A stretch of 64,000 nt of DNA from NCBI GenBank assembly GCA_000277545.1, contig AKXM01000009.1:17129-81128 (forward strand), in the 5' to 3' direction. This document shows, in pieces, positions 45,281 to 52,703 of the stretch. Source of the stretch: Enterobacter sp. Ag1. Its GTDB lineage: Bacteria; Pseudomonadota; Gammaproteobacteria; Enterobacterales; Enterobacteriaceae. Made by a program: the position numbers and the translations under genes. Position 1 is the first letter of the stretch. Every line of letters begins with the position of its first letter. The notes beneath the pieces are model-generated. The model did no database searches and was not told the origin of the DNA. It worked only from the letters and a program-made list of their open reading frames with translations.

Positions 45281-45326
45281 AAATCAATTAAATTAACGCA
45301 TTCTTCTCCCTGGGAATAATTGATTT
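45281..45326. promoter_or_regulatory. Perfect 10-bp inverted repeat upstream of traJ
   Basis: AAATCAATTA (45281-45290) and TAATTGATTT (45317-45326) are separated by 26 bp, about 80-125 bp before the traJ start. Symmetry and position suggest an operator or the traJ promoter control region. Between it and traJ, TGACAGGGGG...CCCCTGCCA (45242-45267) forms a hairpin in the leader, where F has FinP; no U tract follows, so FinP itself cannot be drawn. The rest of 45327-45856 is AT-rich with no convincing gene. Confidence 0.5.
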
Positions 45327-45856
45327 ACCTTAAATCGAATATACAACATCACAGATCAGCGCTCAATAAATACCAAAGTTACGCATTAATTTATGATTAA
45401 GCTCACAAAAAATAGCGTAAAATTAGAATGCAAAGCAAAATCAGATAAAGAAATAGCGTGAGTAGTTCGGGAAGGAATAGAAAGAAAGATGAGATGCTTC
45501 CTGGTAATTTATAAGAACTTTCCCACGAAAGAAAACTGACAGCAAGATGCGTCAGATAAAGGCTAATAGTCTGATAGCTCTTTTCATACTGAAAATTGAA
45601 TATGATCACCAGAAAACGATCATTACTTGAAGATACCTAGTTATCTAAACTAGCAACATGAGAAGAGATAATTTCAGAGACACCGGGCTTCTCTGATCAA
45701 AGCTGCTATCCATTCGGACTCAGCCCCATGAATGATAATACTCAGACAGTTATTTCAGCGTGCAACATTTCAACCTGACTAACTAAGAAATACAGTACTC
45801 CGCAAAGCCTCCTGTAAAAGGATATGGGCAGGAGGCCAGATAAATAAACTGTAGGC

Positions 45857-46243
45857 TTAGTCCGTTTCTTCTTCTTCAGGAAAGAAAATACTTACCTGGT
45901 CTTCTGCAAATTTTGCTATGGATCTTTTGATGACTTCATTATCAAAGTTACCGTTGCTTATAACTTCATGACTTAGCGCGCCCATCTTCATTATCTCTGA
46001 ACACATTGCCCGGACTCTGGCCATGTTATCCAGCATGATCTTGTTATACTCCATCTGGTTAAAGCCCCCTTCCTTTTTTTCTCTCTGAATCCGGTATACT
46101 CTGAGCCCCAGCTCTATAAGCATTGAAGTAACAGACGATACCGTGGCATCATGTTCCGTTGCACCTTCCTGCCTCCTTTCTGTAACCAGAGATTCAATTT
46201 CTTCACGAACCTGATTGCTGACAAAAGTTTGTATACGTGGCAT
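45857..46243 (-). CDS. traM: TraM, oriT-binding relaxosome protein
   Basis: A 128-residue protein (F TraM 127): N-terminal ribbon-helix-helix (MPRIQTFVSNQVREEIESLV) and C-terminal tetramerisation helices ending FFPEEEETD. TraM binds repeated sites in oriT, represses its own promoter there and contacts TraD. The GAGTA palindromes right upstream (46310-46490) are its likely targets. Confidence 0.93.
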   Translation of the reverse strand: MPRIQTFVSNQVREEIESLVTERRQEGATEHDATVSSVTSMLIELGLRVYRIQREKKEGGFNQMEYNKIMLDNMARVRAMCSEIMKMGALSHEVISNGNFDNEVIKRSIAKFAEDQVSIFFPEEEETD

Positions 46244-46309
46244 CGTTGATCCTTCTTAAACCAATAATCATGATTAATTAGAAATATTACCTGAATACTT
46301 TTATCCATA

Positions 46310-46620
46310 GTATAAGGCGAGTATACCATTAAAAAAAGCAGAGTATAGATGCGAGTATGGAAGGTTGTTAAAGACGAGTACACTCGCGAGTACACTCTAT
46401 CTAACAAACTGAATTTATTGAAATACTCTAATAAGAGTATACCCGACACTCTAATTAGAGTGTCATAAGAGTATAGTTATACTCTATATCACAACCCTTT
46501 TTCTAAAATACGGCATAAAAATAAATCTAACCGCATGTTTTTAAAGGCTTATCATGCAAGATGAAATCTTGCGAGGTGTGTGGGACTTTGATGTTAAGGA
46601 GCAGGCATATAAAAATTAGC
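46310..46620. other. oriT: Origin of transfer (oriT) with predicted nic site
   Basis: Right of traM, GAGTA/TACTC motifs recur many times: direct repeats of GAGTACACTC (46376-46385, 46388-46397), the palindromes GACACTCTAATTAGAGTGTC (46445-46464) and AGAGTATA-GT-TATACTCT (46468-46485). They are likely TraM/TraY sites. The nic region is CTTGCGAGGTGTGT/GGGA at 46568-46585; over 22 bases 18 match the F nic region, which places the cut between 46581 and 46582. The plus strand would be transferred, leading region (right side) first. Confidence 0.8.
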
Positions 46621-46712
46621 GGGCCGGGCAGGATTCAGTATTAACGGGCATTGCCGTTTTTATTAAAAAATGGCACTCTGGCACAGGGAAAGATAACAAT
46701 GGAATTTTGCAG

Positions 46713-47168
46713 ATGAAGAACGTTCTGCTTGTTGGATTACTCGCGCTGACCTCTTCAGCCATTGCTCAGGACTGTTTTGAAATGGCGGGAAGGGATTACC
46801 ATATTGAACCTGATTTATTACGGGCAATCTCTTTCAGAGAGTCATCATGGCGGCCTGATGCAATGAATGTTGTCAGCAATGAAAGTTACGCCGTCGGAAT
46901 GATGCAAATTCACTCGCAGAATTTTTCACATCTGGCTCAGTATGGTATCACGCCTGGTAATCTTTACAGAGATCCCTGCATGAATGTCTATACTGGAGCC
47001 TACTATCTCGCAATTGCATTTAAACGTTGGGGATACTCCTGGCGGGCAGTCGGCGCTTATAACGCTGGCTTTCGTGAAACGGAGGCACAGGAAAGGAAAC
47101 GCCAGAAGTACGCGCAAGAAATTCAGGCAATTTATATTGGCATCAAGAAAAATGCGCCACCAGAGTGA
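46713..47168 (+). CDS. Lytic transglycosylase of the transfer leading region (orf169/P19-like)
   Basis: A 151-residue exported protein (signal cut near AIA/QD) with an SLT domain: catalytic Glu in ISFRESSW, then AVGMMQIH and GAYNAG. It opens peptidoglycan locally for the transfer channel. ATG 46713 is chosen, GGAA upstream. It is the only leading-region gene before the SRAP gene that lies on the plus strand, so it cannot be read from the incoming single strand. Confidence 0.92.
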   Translation: MKNVLLVGLLALTSSAIAQDCFEMAGRDYHIEPDLLRAISFRESSWRPDAMNVVSNESYAVGMMQIHSQNFSHLAQYGITPGNLYRDPCMNVYTGAYYLAIAFKRWGYSWRAVGAYNAGFRETEAQERKRQKYAQEIQAIYIGIKKNAPPE

Positions 47169-47179
47169 CGCATTTACTA

Positions 47180-47710
47180 TCAATCAATCGCGCGAAATAT
47201 TAATTCCCTCTCTGGATGTTGAATAAGGCTGACATAATCCTTCAGGGCATCCTGGCGAGCGACAAGATGTTTGCAGACTCTGGCGTATTCAGGCCCCATA
47301 TCAGCTACCTGCCATGATAACCAGTTCATTATCATTAGTGTCGCAATAATTCCGGCAGCGTCGGCACTGATCTCTGATTCAAAATAATTACCAGGAATGC
47401 ACATGTTATAGCGTTGTTCACCTTCAGGGGCAATATATCCCGTTTGTGTGGTAGTGAAGATAATCCTGTTTGGAGCCACATTACCGCCGACACCCTGCGG
47501 AATAATCCAGTAACTCCAGAAGCCACCATCGTAATCTGAATGCTGGCGTAACCAGCTGGCGATCATGTTGTCAGCTGACGGTGTAAAAAATAGTGCAGGA
47601 ATAAAATCAAGTCGTTCATCACCATCTGTTACACAATAGCGCTGAAACTTATCTGTTTTAAATTGTTCGGCTGATTCACGAGTGGCGGTTTTGACGTTAA
47701 TTGTGTGCAT
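47180..47710 (-). CDS. ardB: ArdB/KlcA-family antirestriction protein
   Basis: A 176-residue protein of the ArdB/KlcA family: DYDGGFWSYWIIPQGVGGNVAPN and SADAAGIIATLMIMNWLSWQ match the family core. ArdB proteins inhibit type I restriction by an indirect route. ATG 47710 has AAGGAGAA upstream. The first 15 residues (MHTINVKTATRESAE) are shared with the unrelated protein at 49855-50229. It converges with the transglycosylase gene and is expected to be read from the transferred strand. Confidence 0.88.
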   Translation of the reverse strand: MHTINVKTATRESAEQFKTDKFQRYCVTDGDERLDFIPALFFTPSADNMIASWLRQHSDYDGGFWSYWIIPQGVGGNVAPNRIIFTTTQTGYIAPEGEQRYNMCIPGNYFESEISADAAGIIATLMIMNWLSWQVADMGPEYARVCKHLVARQDALKDYVSLIQHPERELIFRAID

Positions 47711-47783
47711 TCTGGTTTTCTCCTTATTGGTTATTACATCGTTCGACTTCATCACTGAGCGGCGAAGGGCAATGAGCAGCTGG

Positions 47784-47838
47784 CAGGAAGGAAATAAAGG
47801 GGCGCGCAGCGTTTATATACCCCTTTATTTCCTTCCTG
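47784..47838. repeat. 19-bp perfect inverted repeat, 17-base loop
   Basis: CAGGAAGGAAATAAAGGGG (47784-47802) and its exact complement (47820-47838) flank CGCGCAGCGTTTATATA. It lies about 75 bp upstream of ardB and 120 bp downstream (in gene direction) of the structured repeat at 47957. As single-stranded DNA or RNA it makes a very stable stem. It could be an mRNA leader structure controlling ardB or part of a strand-conversion signal. Confidence 0.7.
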
Positions 47839-47956
47839 ACTGATGCTAAAAGCAGCCCTCCGCGAATTGATGAAATCGGGAGATATACATAGGGAGAATG
47901 CACACAACCCGGAACGGAAAATCGGCGCAAGACGAATTACCGTTCCGGCCATTAAA

Positions 47957-48108
47957 GTGGCGGAAATTTATTACCGCCACGGTTAAAGCGGCGCATCCTT
48001 TCAGGATGCAGCAAGCGTGAATTTGAATTGCGTCAGGATGGAAGCCCGACAGGGCAGAGACAGCGAAGCTGGCTCTGTTCACGACAGCCGTGTCCCGCCA
48101 GGGACGAC
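47957..48108. promoter_or_regulatory. Leading-region structured repeat A, copy 1 (Frpo/ssi-like)
   Basis: First of three related elements. Stem 1 GTGGCGG/CCGCCAC (47957-47980), stem 2 GCATCCT-TTC-AGGATGC (47993-48009), then GGATGGAAGCCCGACAGGGC with a GCCC/GGGC stem, a CAGC-GAA-GCTG stem and ACGACAGCC (48036-48088). It lies about 270 bp upstream of ardB. Structure shared with copies 2 and 3 despite base changes suggests folding of the transferred single strand into a promoter, as for Frpo of F. The gap 47839-48333 has no other feature. Confidence 0.7.
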
Positions 48109-48333
48109 GCCCGGGCCGTTATATATTTTATTATTTACAAAAGATAAATACTGATGAAGATAAACAGCAGGATGCCGGATGAAATATAACAGTGACAAAT
48201 AAATAATACTGAAGAGAGAAACCCGCGACGGACTAATACGGGCGGCGCGTAGCGCAGCTGGTATTAGTCAGCACCGCAGGTGCGCGGCCTTTTTTCCGCA
48301 GTCGGGCAGGTTATCCCCTGCCCTTCTGGTTAT

Positions 48334-49167
48334 TTACGCGGCCTCCGGTATTCTGCGCATAAAGTCCCGCATCGCACGGTATCGGTTCAGGTCTGCCAGA
48401 CGTTTTTCAAAGTCGTTGAGGTAATACACTGGCGTATACCGTACCCGGTTAAACTGCATTGTGAGCGTATTCCCGGTTACGACTTCGGCGGCAATCCCCA
48501 GCAGTGACAACTGGATGAAAGCCATATCTGCCGCCACAGGATCGATATCGATGCAGCTGCCGAACATGTGCATGGAAGGGTTGATATCCGCATCAAGCAG
48601 ACACTCCGCATAAGCAATCAGCATCCCGGCAGCCCCGCAGGCCGGATCGCTGACGGTGGCAATGCCTTCCCGGCGGATAGTGTCCCTGGCACCCGGCATC
48701 AGCATCCGGGCCATCAGGCACTGGACCGAATACGGCGTAAAATACTGCCCGCGAAAGTTATCGCCGAGTTCAAGCTCCATGAAGATCGCGCCGAGGAAGT
48801 CATGGAATTTAGCTTCCAGTGCGCACACCATCAGGCAGAACATCTCCTGCATGTTCGCAATGTCTGAAGCCTCATATCGCGCACAGATTTTCCGACAGTG
48901 CGCCATGCTCTCCGGCGTTCTTATCCGCACCATATCCAGTTCACTGGCGGCGAGTGACAGAAAATCACTGAACACTTCCCAGCGCCCCAGCTGGCGGCCT
49001 GTGGACCTAAACACGCTGATAAAGCGGCTGCGGCTGTACTGCGCACTCATCAGCCGCTGAACAGAGGGATATGATTCGCTACCCGGCTGCGTGTCCTGGG
49101 TATTAATTTTACTGCCAGCGCTCTCTCTGGCCATATTGAAGACATCGGCAAAGCTCAGTTGTGACAT
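48334..49167 (-). CDS. HsdM-like N6-adenine methylase-fold protein lacking the catalytic NPPY motif
   Basis: A 277-residue protein resembling the SAM-binding core of type I modification subunits: GQYFTP at residues 140-145 and DPACGAAGMLIA from residue 174 (motif I). The region where NPPF/Y should follow reads TGNTLTMQFNRVRYTPVYY and has no such motif. It may bind SAM or a restriction enzyme without methylating, or methylate by a variant motif. Relatives are common in IncF leading regions. Start ATG 49167. Confidence 0.75.
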   Translation of the reverse strand: MSQLSFADVFNMARESAGSKINTQDTQPGSESYPSVQRLMSAQYSRSRFISVFRSTGRQLGRWEVFSDFLSLAASELDMVRIRTPESMAHCRKICARYEASDIANMQEMFCLMVCALEAKFHDFLGAIFMELELGDNFRGQYFTPYSVQCLMARMLMPGARDTIRREGIATVSDPACGAAGMLIAYAECLLDADINPSMHMFGSCIDIDPVAADMAFIQLSLLGIAAEVVTGNTLTMQFNRVRYTPVYYLNDFEKRLADLNRYRAMRDFMRRIPEAA

Positions 49168-49215
49168 GAAAGTATCTCCGGTAATGCCGCCCCACAGGGG
49201 GCGGCAGGTTTCACA

Positions 49216-49362
49216 TCACGCGAGGCCGAGGCCAGCGTAGACAACGGTCATAAACTGCTGCCAGTATTTCAGCTTTAAGGCCGGAACACGGGCGCGTTTA
49301 CCACTGCGCAGGGCATTTACAAACGCGTTCGCCTGTGCGACGATTTGCGGGTCAAATTGCAT
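49216..49362 (-). CDS. Small 48-residue leading-region protein
   Basis: ATG 49362 with GGAG eight bases upstream opens 48 codons to TGA 49216: MQFDPQIVAQANAFVNALRS then GKRARVPALKLKYWQQFMTVVYAGLGLA. One amphipathic helix, a basic stretch and a hydrophobic end are visible. It fills the space between the HsdM-like gene and the 115-residue gene on the same strand. Not recognised; a good ribosome site and the absence of another frame here support it. Confidence 0.5.
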   Translation of the reverse strand: MQFDPQIVAQANAFVNALRSGKRARVPALKLKYWQQFMTVVYAGLGLA

Positions 49363-49456
49363 GGTTTAATCTCCATGTTGGTTTTGCGAATGCCGGATGC
49401 AAACTTTTGCGGGTGTGTCATCCGGCGTGGAATGAGCAGGCTTATGCCTGCTTTTT

Positions 49457-49804
49457 TCATTTCTGGCTCTTGTCTGATACCTCCTTAACGCGGGCCAGAA
49501 TTTCCGCGTGGTCAAGGTTGCTGTAGTCACGCATCCGGTAATAACGGATACCGATCCGTGCATAAATTTCGGTCACGTTGCCGCAGATCATTTCTGCCAG
49601 CATGAAGGTTTCACACTCACCATTTTCGCTGCTTCGCCAGTTCATCGGGTACATCAGCCCCAGCGCATCATGGAATGCGTGTACGTCGATTTCAGTGGGG
49701 ACTCTCACCGCTGCTTTCTCACGGCTCAGCCAGTACGCCCGCTCGGCCTCAGCGGTGGCCTGCATTCCCGGAAGGGCCGAGGATTCTTTGAGGTGTAAGT
49801 GCAT
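49457..49804 (-). CDS. Unrecognised 115-residue leading-region protein
   Basis: A soluble acidic protein starting at ATG 49804 (AAGGAGAA six bases upstream) and ending ARVKEVSDKSQK. No motif recognised. It lies between the 48-residue gene and the 124-residue gene on the same strand and is probably read from the same leading-region promoter (repeat A copy 2). The frame is open upstream to 49837 but that start lacks a ribosome site. Confidence 0.6.
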   Translation of the reverse strand: MHLHLKESSALPGMQATAEAERAYWLSREKAAVRVPTEIDVHAFHDALGLMYPMNWRSSENGECETFMLAEMICGNVTEIYARIGIRYYRMRDYSNLDHAEILARVKEVSDKSQK

Positions 49805-49854
49805 GTGTTTCTCCTTCTGATTGTGAAGTGGCAGCAACGCGCCGCCACACGTAT

Positions 49855-50229
49855 TTATTCGTTTGCTGCCAGTTCACTCATCAGCGCATCTTTCGCTTCC
49901 AGCGCGTGCTCTTCTTCTGCAAGTGTCAGGATGTAGCCGCGTTTTGCTGCCGCGCCCATCAATGCCGGGCGATCTTTCAGTGGAAGGACGCCCAGATAAT
50001 CCAGCGCATCGCCCAGCACTCGCGCCTGATACAGTTCGTAATGCATCCCGCAGCACCGCCCCGCCTCTTTCTCAATACGCGCCAGCACCACGTCCGCGCG
50101 GATAACATCGAACCGATTACGGGCGTGGATATTGCGTACAAAGCCATCAGTCCGCAGGGCCGTGTTTTTCACCCATCTTTCGGAAGATTCTTTGGTGGCG
50201 GTTTTGACGTTGACGTTCTGTGTGTTCAT
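49855..50229 (-). CDS. Unrecognised 124-residue protein with the NVKTATxES leader
   Basis: The N terminus MNTQNVNVKTATKESSERW matches the start of ArdB (MHTINVKTATRESAEQF) in protein and DNA (shared AACGTCAAAACCGCCAC), while the rest is unrelated (RADVVLARIEKEAGRCC..., DALDYLGVLP, EEEHALEAKDALMSEL). Start ATG 50229. It is the first gene after repeat A copy 2 in reading direction. Function unknown; leading-region place suggests a role on entry into the recipient. Confidence 0.6.
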   Translation of the reverse strand: MNTQNVNVKTATKESSERWVKNTALRTDGFVRNIHARNRFDVIRADVVLARIEKEAGRCCGMHYELYQARVLGDALDYLGVLPLKDRPALMGAAAKRGYILTLAEEEHALEAKDALMSELAANE

Positions 50230-50332
50230 CCTGCTTTTCCTCTTGTCTGGTGGTTAATCCATCTCTCGGTGAGTTCCCTGGCGGCAAAGGGCAAAGGAGC
50301 AACGTCGCAAGGAGGAAGGAAAGGGGCGGAGA

Positions 50333-50368
50333 CAAAAAGTTTTTGCATCCCTTCGCAAAAAGTTTTTG
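50333..50368. repeat. Paired CAAAAAGTTTTTG palindromes
   Basis: The 13-base palindrome CAAAAAGTTTTTG occurs at 50333-50345 and again at 50356-50368, 23 bp apart start to start, about 105 bp before the 124-residue gene. Two helical turns between them would put both on one face of the DNA, so a dimeric regulator could bind. It lies in the 622-bp gene-free stretch 50230-50851 together with repeat A copy 2. Confidence 0.5.
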
Positions 50369-50513
50369 GCGGAGTTCATTTCACCCCTTGGATGACGACG
50401 CGACGGTGCTACGACCAGCCCTCCGCCCGGGAACGGACGCGAGATGGCTCACCAGAGGTATGAGAAGAGGATGAACACACCCGACACGGCGGAACGACGT
50501 GGCGTCACCTGAG

Positions 50514-50664
50514 TGCCGGCGGCTTTATCGCCGGCATGGTGAAAGCGGCGTGACCGGAACGGTCACTGCGAGCCGGTGTTGACGTTGCGACAGTGGGATG
50601 GAAGCCCGTCAGGGCGGAGACGGTTTACCGGCTCCGTTTACGACAGCCCCGGTTCCCGTCAGGG
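50514..50664. promoter_or_regulatory. Leading-region structured repeat A, copy 2 (Frpo/ssi-like)
   Basis: Stem 1 TGCCGGCG/CGCCGGCA (50514-50536), stem 2 GTGACCG-GAA-CGGTCAC (50550-50566), then GGGATGGAAGCCCGTCAGGG (from 50596) with a GCCC/GGGC stem, CGG-TTTA-CCG and ACGACAGCC. The stems keep their place but not their sequence compared with copy 1, with pairing kept. It lies 285 bp upstream of the 124-residue gene at 49855-50229. Confidence 0.7.
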
Positions 50665-50851
50665 AAGTCGCCTGACAGCTGGTAAGTTTGAAAAGGATAC
50701 AGAAAACAGCCACAACAATTCGCAGCGTCCGTTCTTCAGAGAAAATCCACAGCAGGGTATTACAAAGCATAAGGGGCATAAAAAAGAGCCGCTATACCGC
50801 AGGCATAACCGCTCTTTTTACTTTCCTGCCCTCACGCTGGCGTATTCTTTG

Positions 50852-51226
50852 TTACCTTCGCCTCCAGTACACCCAGCCACTGACCAGAATCAGAACACCG
50901 CTCAGCACCGCCAGATTCGGCAAGATGGTGTCGAACGCGCTGCTGAAGACTACATCGGGGTTATGCTCCCCCCAGAATTCCAGCTTGTATCCGATACCCC
51001 AGATAAAAAACGCCAGTCCAGAAGCCACAATTCCCCACTTAAGGAGAAACAAGAGCACGTTGTCCAGCATACCAGGGGGATCACGCCAGGTGATAACCAT
51101 CGCTATCAGAGCACAGATCCCTGCGCCGACATAATACTCAGTACTTCCGAACATTTCCGGCGCAGCAAAGTGCATGACCAGCGCAAACAAACCGTTTAGC
51201 AGAACAACCAGTATCCAGTATCTCAT
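50852..51226 (-). CDS. Four-helix small membrane protein, last of the psiBA-linked cassette
   Basis: A 124-residue protein with about four hydrophobic segments (residues 2-17, 28-42, 53-72, 97-118) and a short basic end (YWRRR). Its ATG overlaps the stop of the preceding 73-residue gene (TAATG). Not recognised. With the next two genes it forms a membrane module that is translationally chained to psiA. Confidence 0.6.
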   Translation of the reverse strand: MRYWILVVLLNGLFALVMHFAAPEMFGSTEYYVGAGICALIAMVITWRDPPGMLDNVLLFLLKWGIVASGLAFFIWGIGYKLEFWGEHNPDVVFSSAFDTILPNLAVLSGVLILVSGWVYWRRR

Positions 51227-51447
51227 TATTTTTTCCGCATCCATATGAAATGGTTGAATCCCAGAATCCACTGCACTCCCAGACCAGCCAGGAAGATAAT
51301 TCCGCCCGTGATAAGGTAAAAATGGTCACCTTTAATCAGTGCAATAATGGCTAAAATGATGCCTGCAACAGCAATCATTACCGGTGCCCGGTAATACCAG
51401 CGAAGCTCATGCTCCAGTAGTTCAACCACCTCATTTTTTTTAGTCAT
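51226..51447 (-). CDS. 73-residue two-helix membrane protein of the psiBA-linked cassette
   Basis: An N-terminal amphipathic acidic/basic helix (KKNEVVELLEHELRWYY) precedes two membrane helices (about residues 20-38 and 44-62) and a basic end. ATG 51447 lies inside the last codons of the 101-residue gene, with GGAGG from that gene as ribosome site. Its stop overlaps the next start. Not recognised. Confidence 0.6.
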   Translation of the reverse strand: MTKKNEVVELLEHELRWYYRAPVMIAVAGIILAIIALIKGDHFYLITGGIIFLAGLGVQWILGFNHFIWMRKK

Positions 51448-51745
51448 AGTAGCCTCCGAGCAGTAAAACTATAAAACCGAGGAGATGAAAAAACACAAAC
51501 GTTGCAATACAGATGCCTATTAATAAAGGCAGGCTCATGAATCCAGTCAGGAAGCATCGTATGAAATAGTTTTCCGGATAATCATGATATTCAAATTCAT
51601 TCAAAATTTGTGGATAAAAATCAAAATATTCATAAACCATACCTATTGGCGTGATTATCACTATCAGCAAGGCTAATATGGCAACCAGACGAACACTTCC
51701 CTTAAGCAATGCCATGAAAAATAGTCTTTTTTCGTCAATAATCAT
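51440..51745 (-). CDS. 101-residue two-helix membrane protein of the psiBA-linked cassette
   Basis: Two long hydrophobic segments (about residues 12-36 and 66-96) flank a periplasmic-looking aromatic, acidic loop (YEYFDFYPQILNEFEYHDY). Its ATG overlaps the stop of the coiled-coil gene (ATGA). AT content is higher than in psiA. Not recognised. Confidence 0.6.
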   Translation of the reverse strand: MIIDEKRLFFMALLKGSVRLVAILALLIVIITPIGMVYEYFDFYPQILNEFEYHDYPENYFIRCFLTGFMSLPLLIGICIATFVFFHLLGFIVLLLGGYYD

Positions 51746-51975
51746 TCGTCATCCTCCCGGTAGCCACTCCCGTCAGCCCATTCCTGAAGTTGTTCTTCCA
51801 GTGCCTGCAGATGCTGACCGACTTCTCTGGCCAGCCGGTCGCTTTCTGTCTCCAGCCAGCCGCTGAGTCCGTCCCACTCACTGGACATATCAGTCAGTTT
51901 TTTCTCAATGGTACGCAGCCGGTTACGCTGGCTTCGGGCAACCTTAAGCTCCGTTTTGCAGGGATTGTTTCTCAT
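51742..51975 (-). CDS. 77-residue coiled-coil protein following psiA
   Basis: A soluble protein, basic at the start (KVARSQRNRLRTIEKKL) and acidic at the end (EEQLQEWADGSGYREDDE), predicted to be almost wholly helical with heptads. Its ATG overlaps the psiA stop and its stop overlaps the next gene. Not recognised. Confidence 0.55.
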   Translation of the reverse strand: MRNNPCKTELKVARSQRNRLRTIEKKLTDMSSEWDGLSGWLETESDRLAREVGQHLQALEEQLQEWADGSGYREDDE

Positions 51976-52703
51976 CAGCTTGCCTCCTGATGCATCAGCT
52001 TGTTGGGTACCATCCAGCGCTCCAGTTGCCGGACAGATTCCGGGCTTTCTTTTGCGAGGGCATCAGATTCGACCATCACACTCCAGAAAGGCTGGTTCGC
52101 CATCATCCAGCGCTCCATTGGCTCAAGTGACGGGAAACGCTCGCTCCAGCGCCAGAACATATCCTCCAGGTCATACTGGCGCAGTTCAGTACCCGACCAG
52201 CGAGCGCTCCAGCTGCTGACTGTTTGCGGGGTATGAAAAGCAAGCTCTATTTCCGCCTGTCCCGCCAGCGCCTGATACGCGGTTTCGCGCTGGCACGCCT
52301 CTTTCCGGCGCTGGCGGGTGTATTTTTCGGCGCTCAGTTCACTTTGCCTGCGACGACGTTCCGACGTCTGAAACTTCGTTTCCGGGAACAGTCGCCAGCC
52401 GTCCGACACCGACAGGGGTAACCAGCAACATGCGCCACGGCTCTCAATCAGCCGATCAATCGCCGCCAGCCAGTCCTGCTTTTTCCCCCGCAGGTCCTGT
52501 GCTGTCAGCCCCGGAGAAAACCAGCCGATATCTTTAACGGTGACACGTTTGCTGCCGTTCAGGATGCGGAAGAAGGCATGGGCGTAGGCAAACTCAGCGA
52601 TATGAACGCCACGCTCATATTTCTTCTCCACCTCTGCGATGGCCTCCATTGCAGCACGACGTTCATGACTCAGGGGGACCAGTGACAAATTCGCCGGGAT
52701 CAT
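51975..52703 (-). CDS. psiA: PsiA, plasmid SOS-inhibition accessory protein
   Basis: A 242-residue protein matching F PsiA in length and sequence (AYAHAFFRILNGSKRVTVKDI, AGQAEIELAFHTPQTV, RWMVPNKLM at the end). Its role beside PsiB is not defined. ATG 52703 has GGAGGG six bases upstream and overlaps the psiB stop (ATGA). Four further overlapping genes follow. Confidence 0.9.
   Translation of the reverse strand: MIPANLSLVPLSHERRAAMEAIAEVEKKYERGVHIAEFAYAHAFFRILNGSKRVTVKDIGWFSPGLTAQDLRGKKQDWLAAIDRLIESRGACCWLPLSVSDGWRLFPETKFQTSERRRRQSELSAEKYTRQRRKEACQRETAYQALAGQAEIELAFHTPQTVSSWSARWSGTELRQYDLEDMFWRWSERFPSLEPMERWMMANQPFWSVMVESDALAKESPESVRQLERWMVPNKLMHQEAS

Noticed and set aside
45403..45609. 68-residue hydrophobic minus-strand frame between traJ and traM
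   Set aside because: AT-rich DNA rich in Leu/Phe codons by chance, no ribosome site, and it lies in the traJ leader region.
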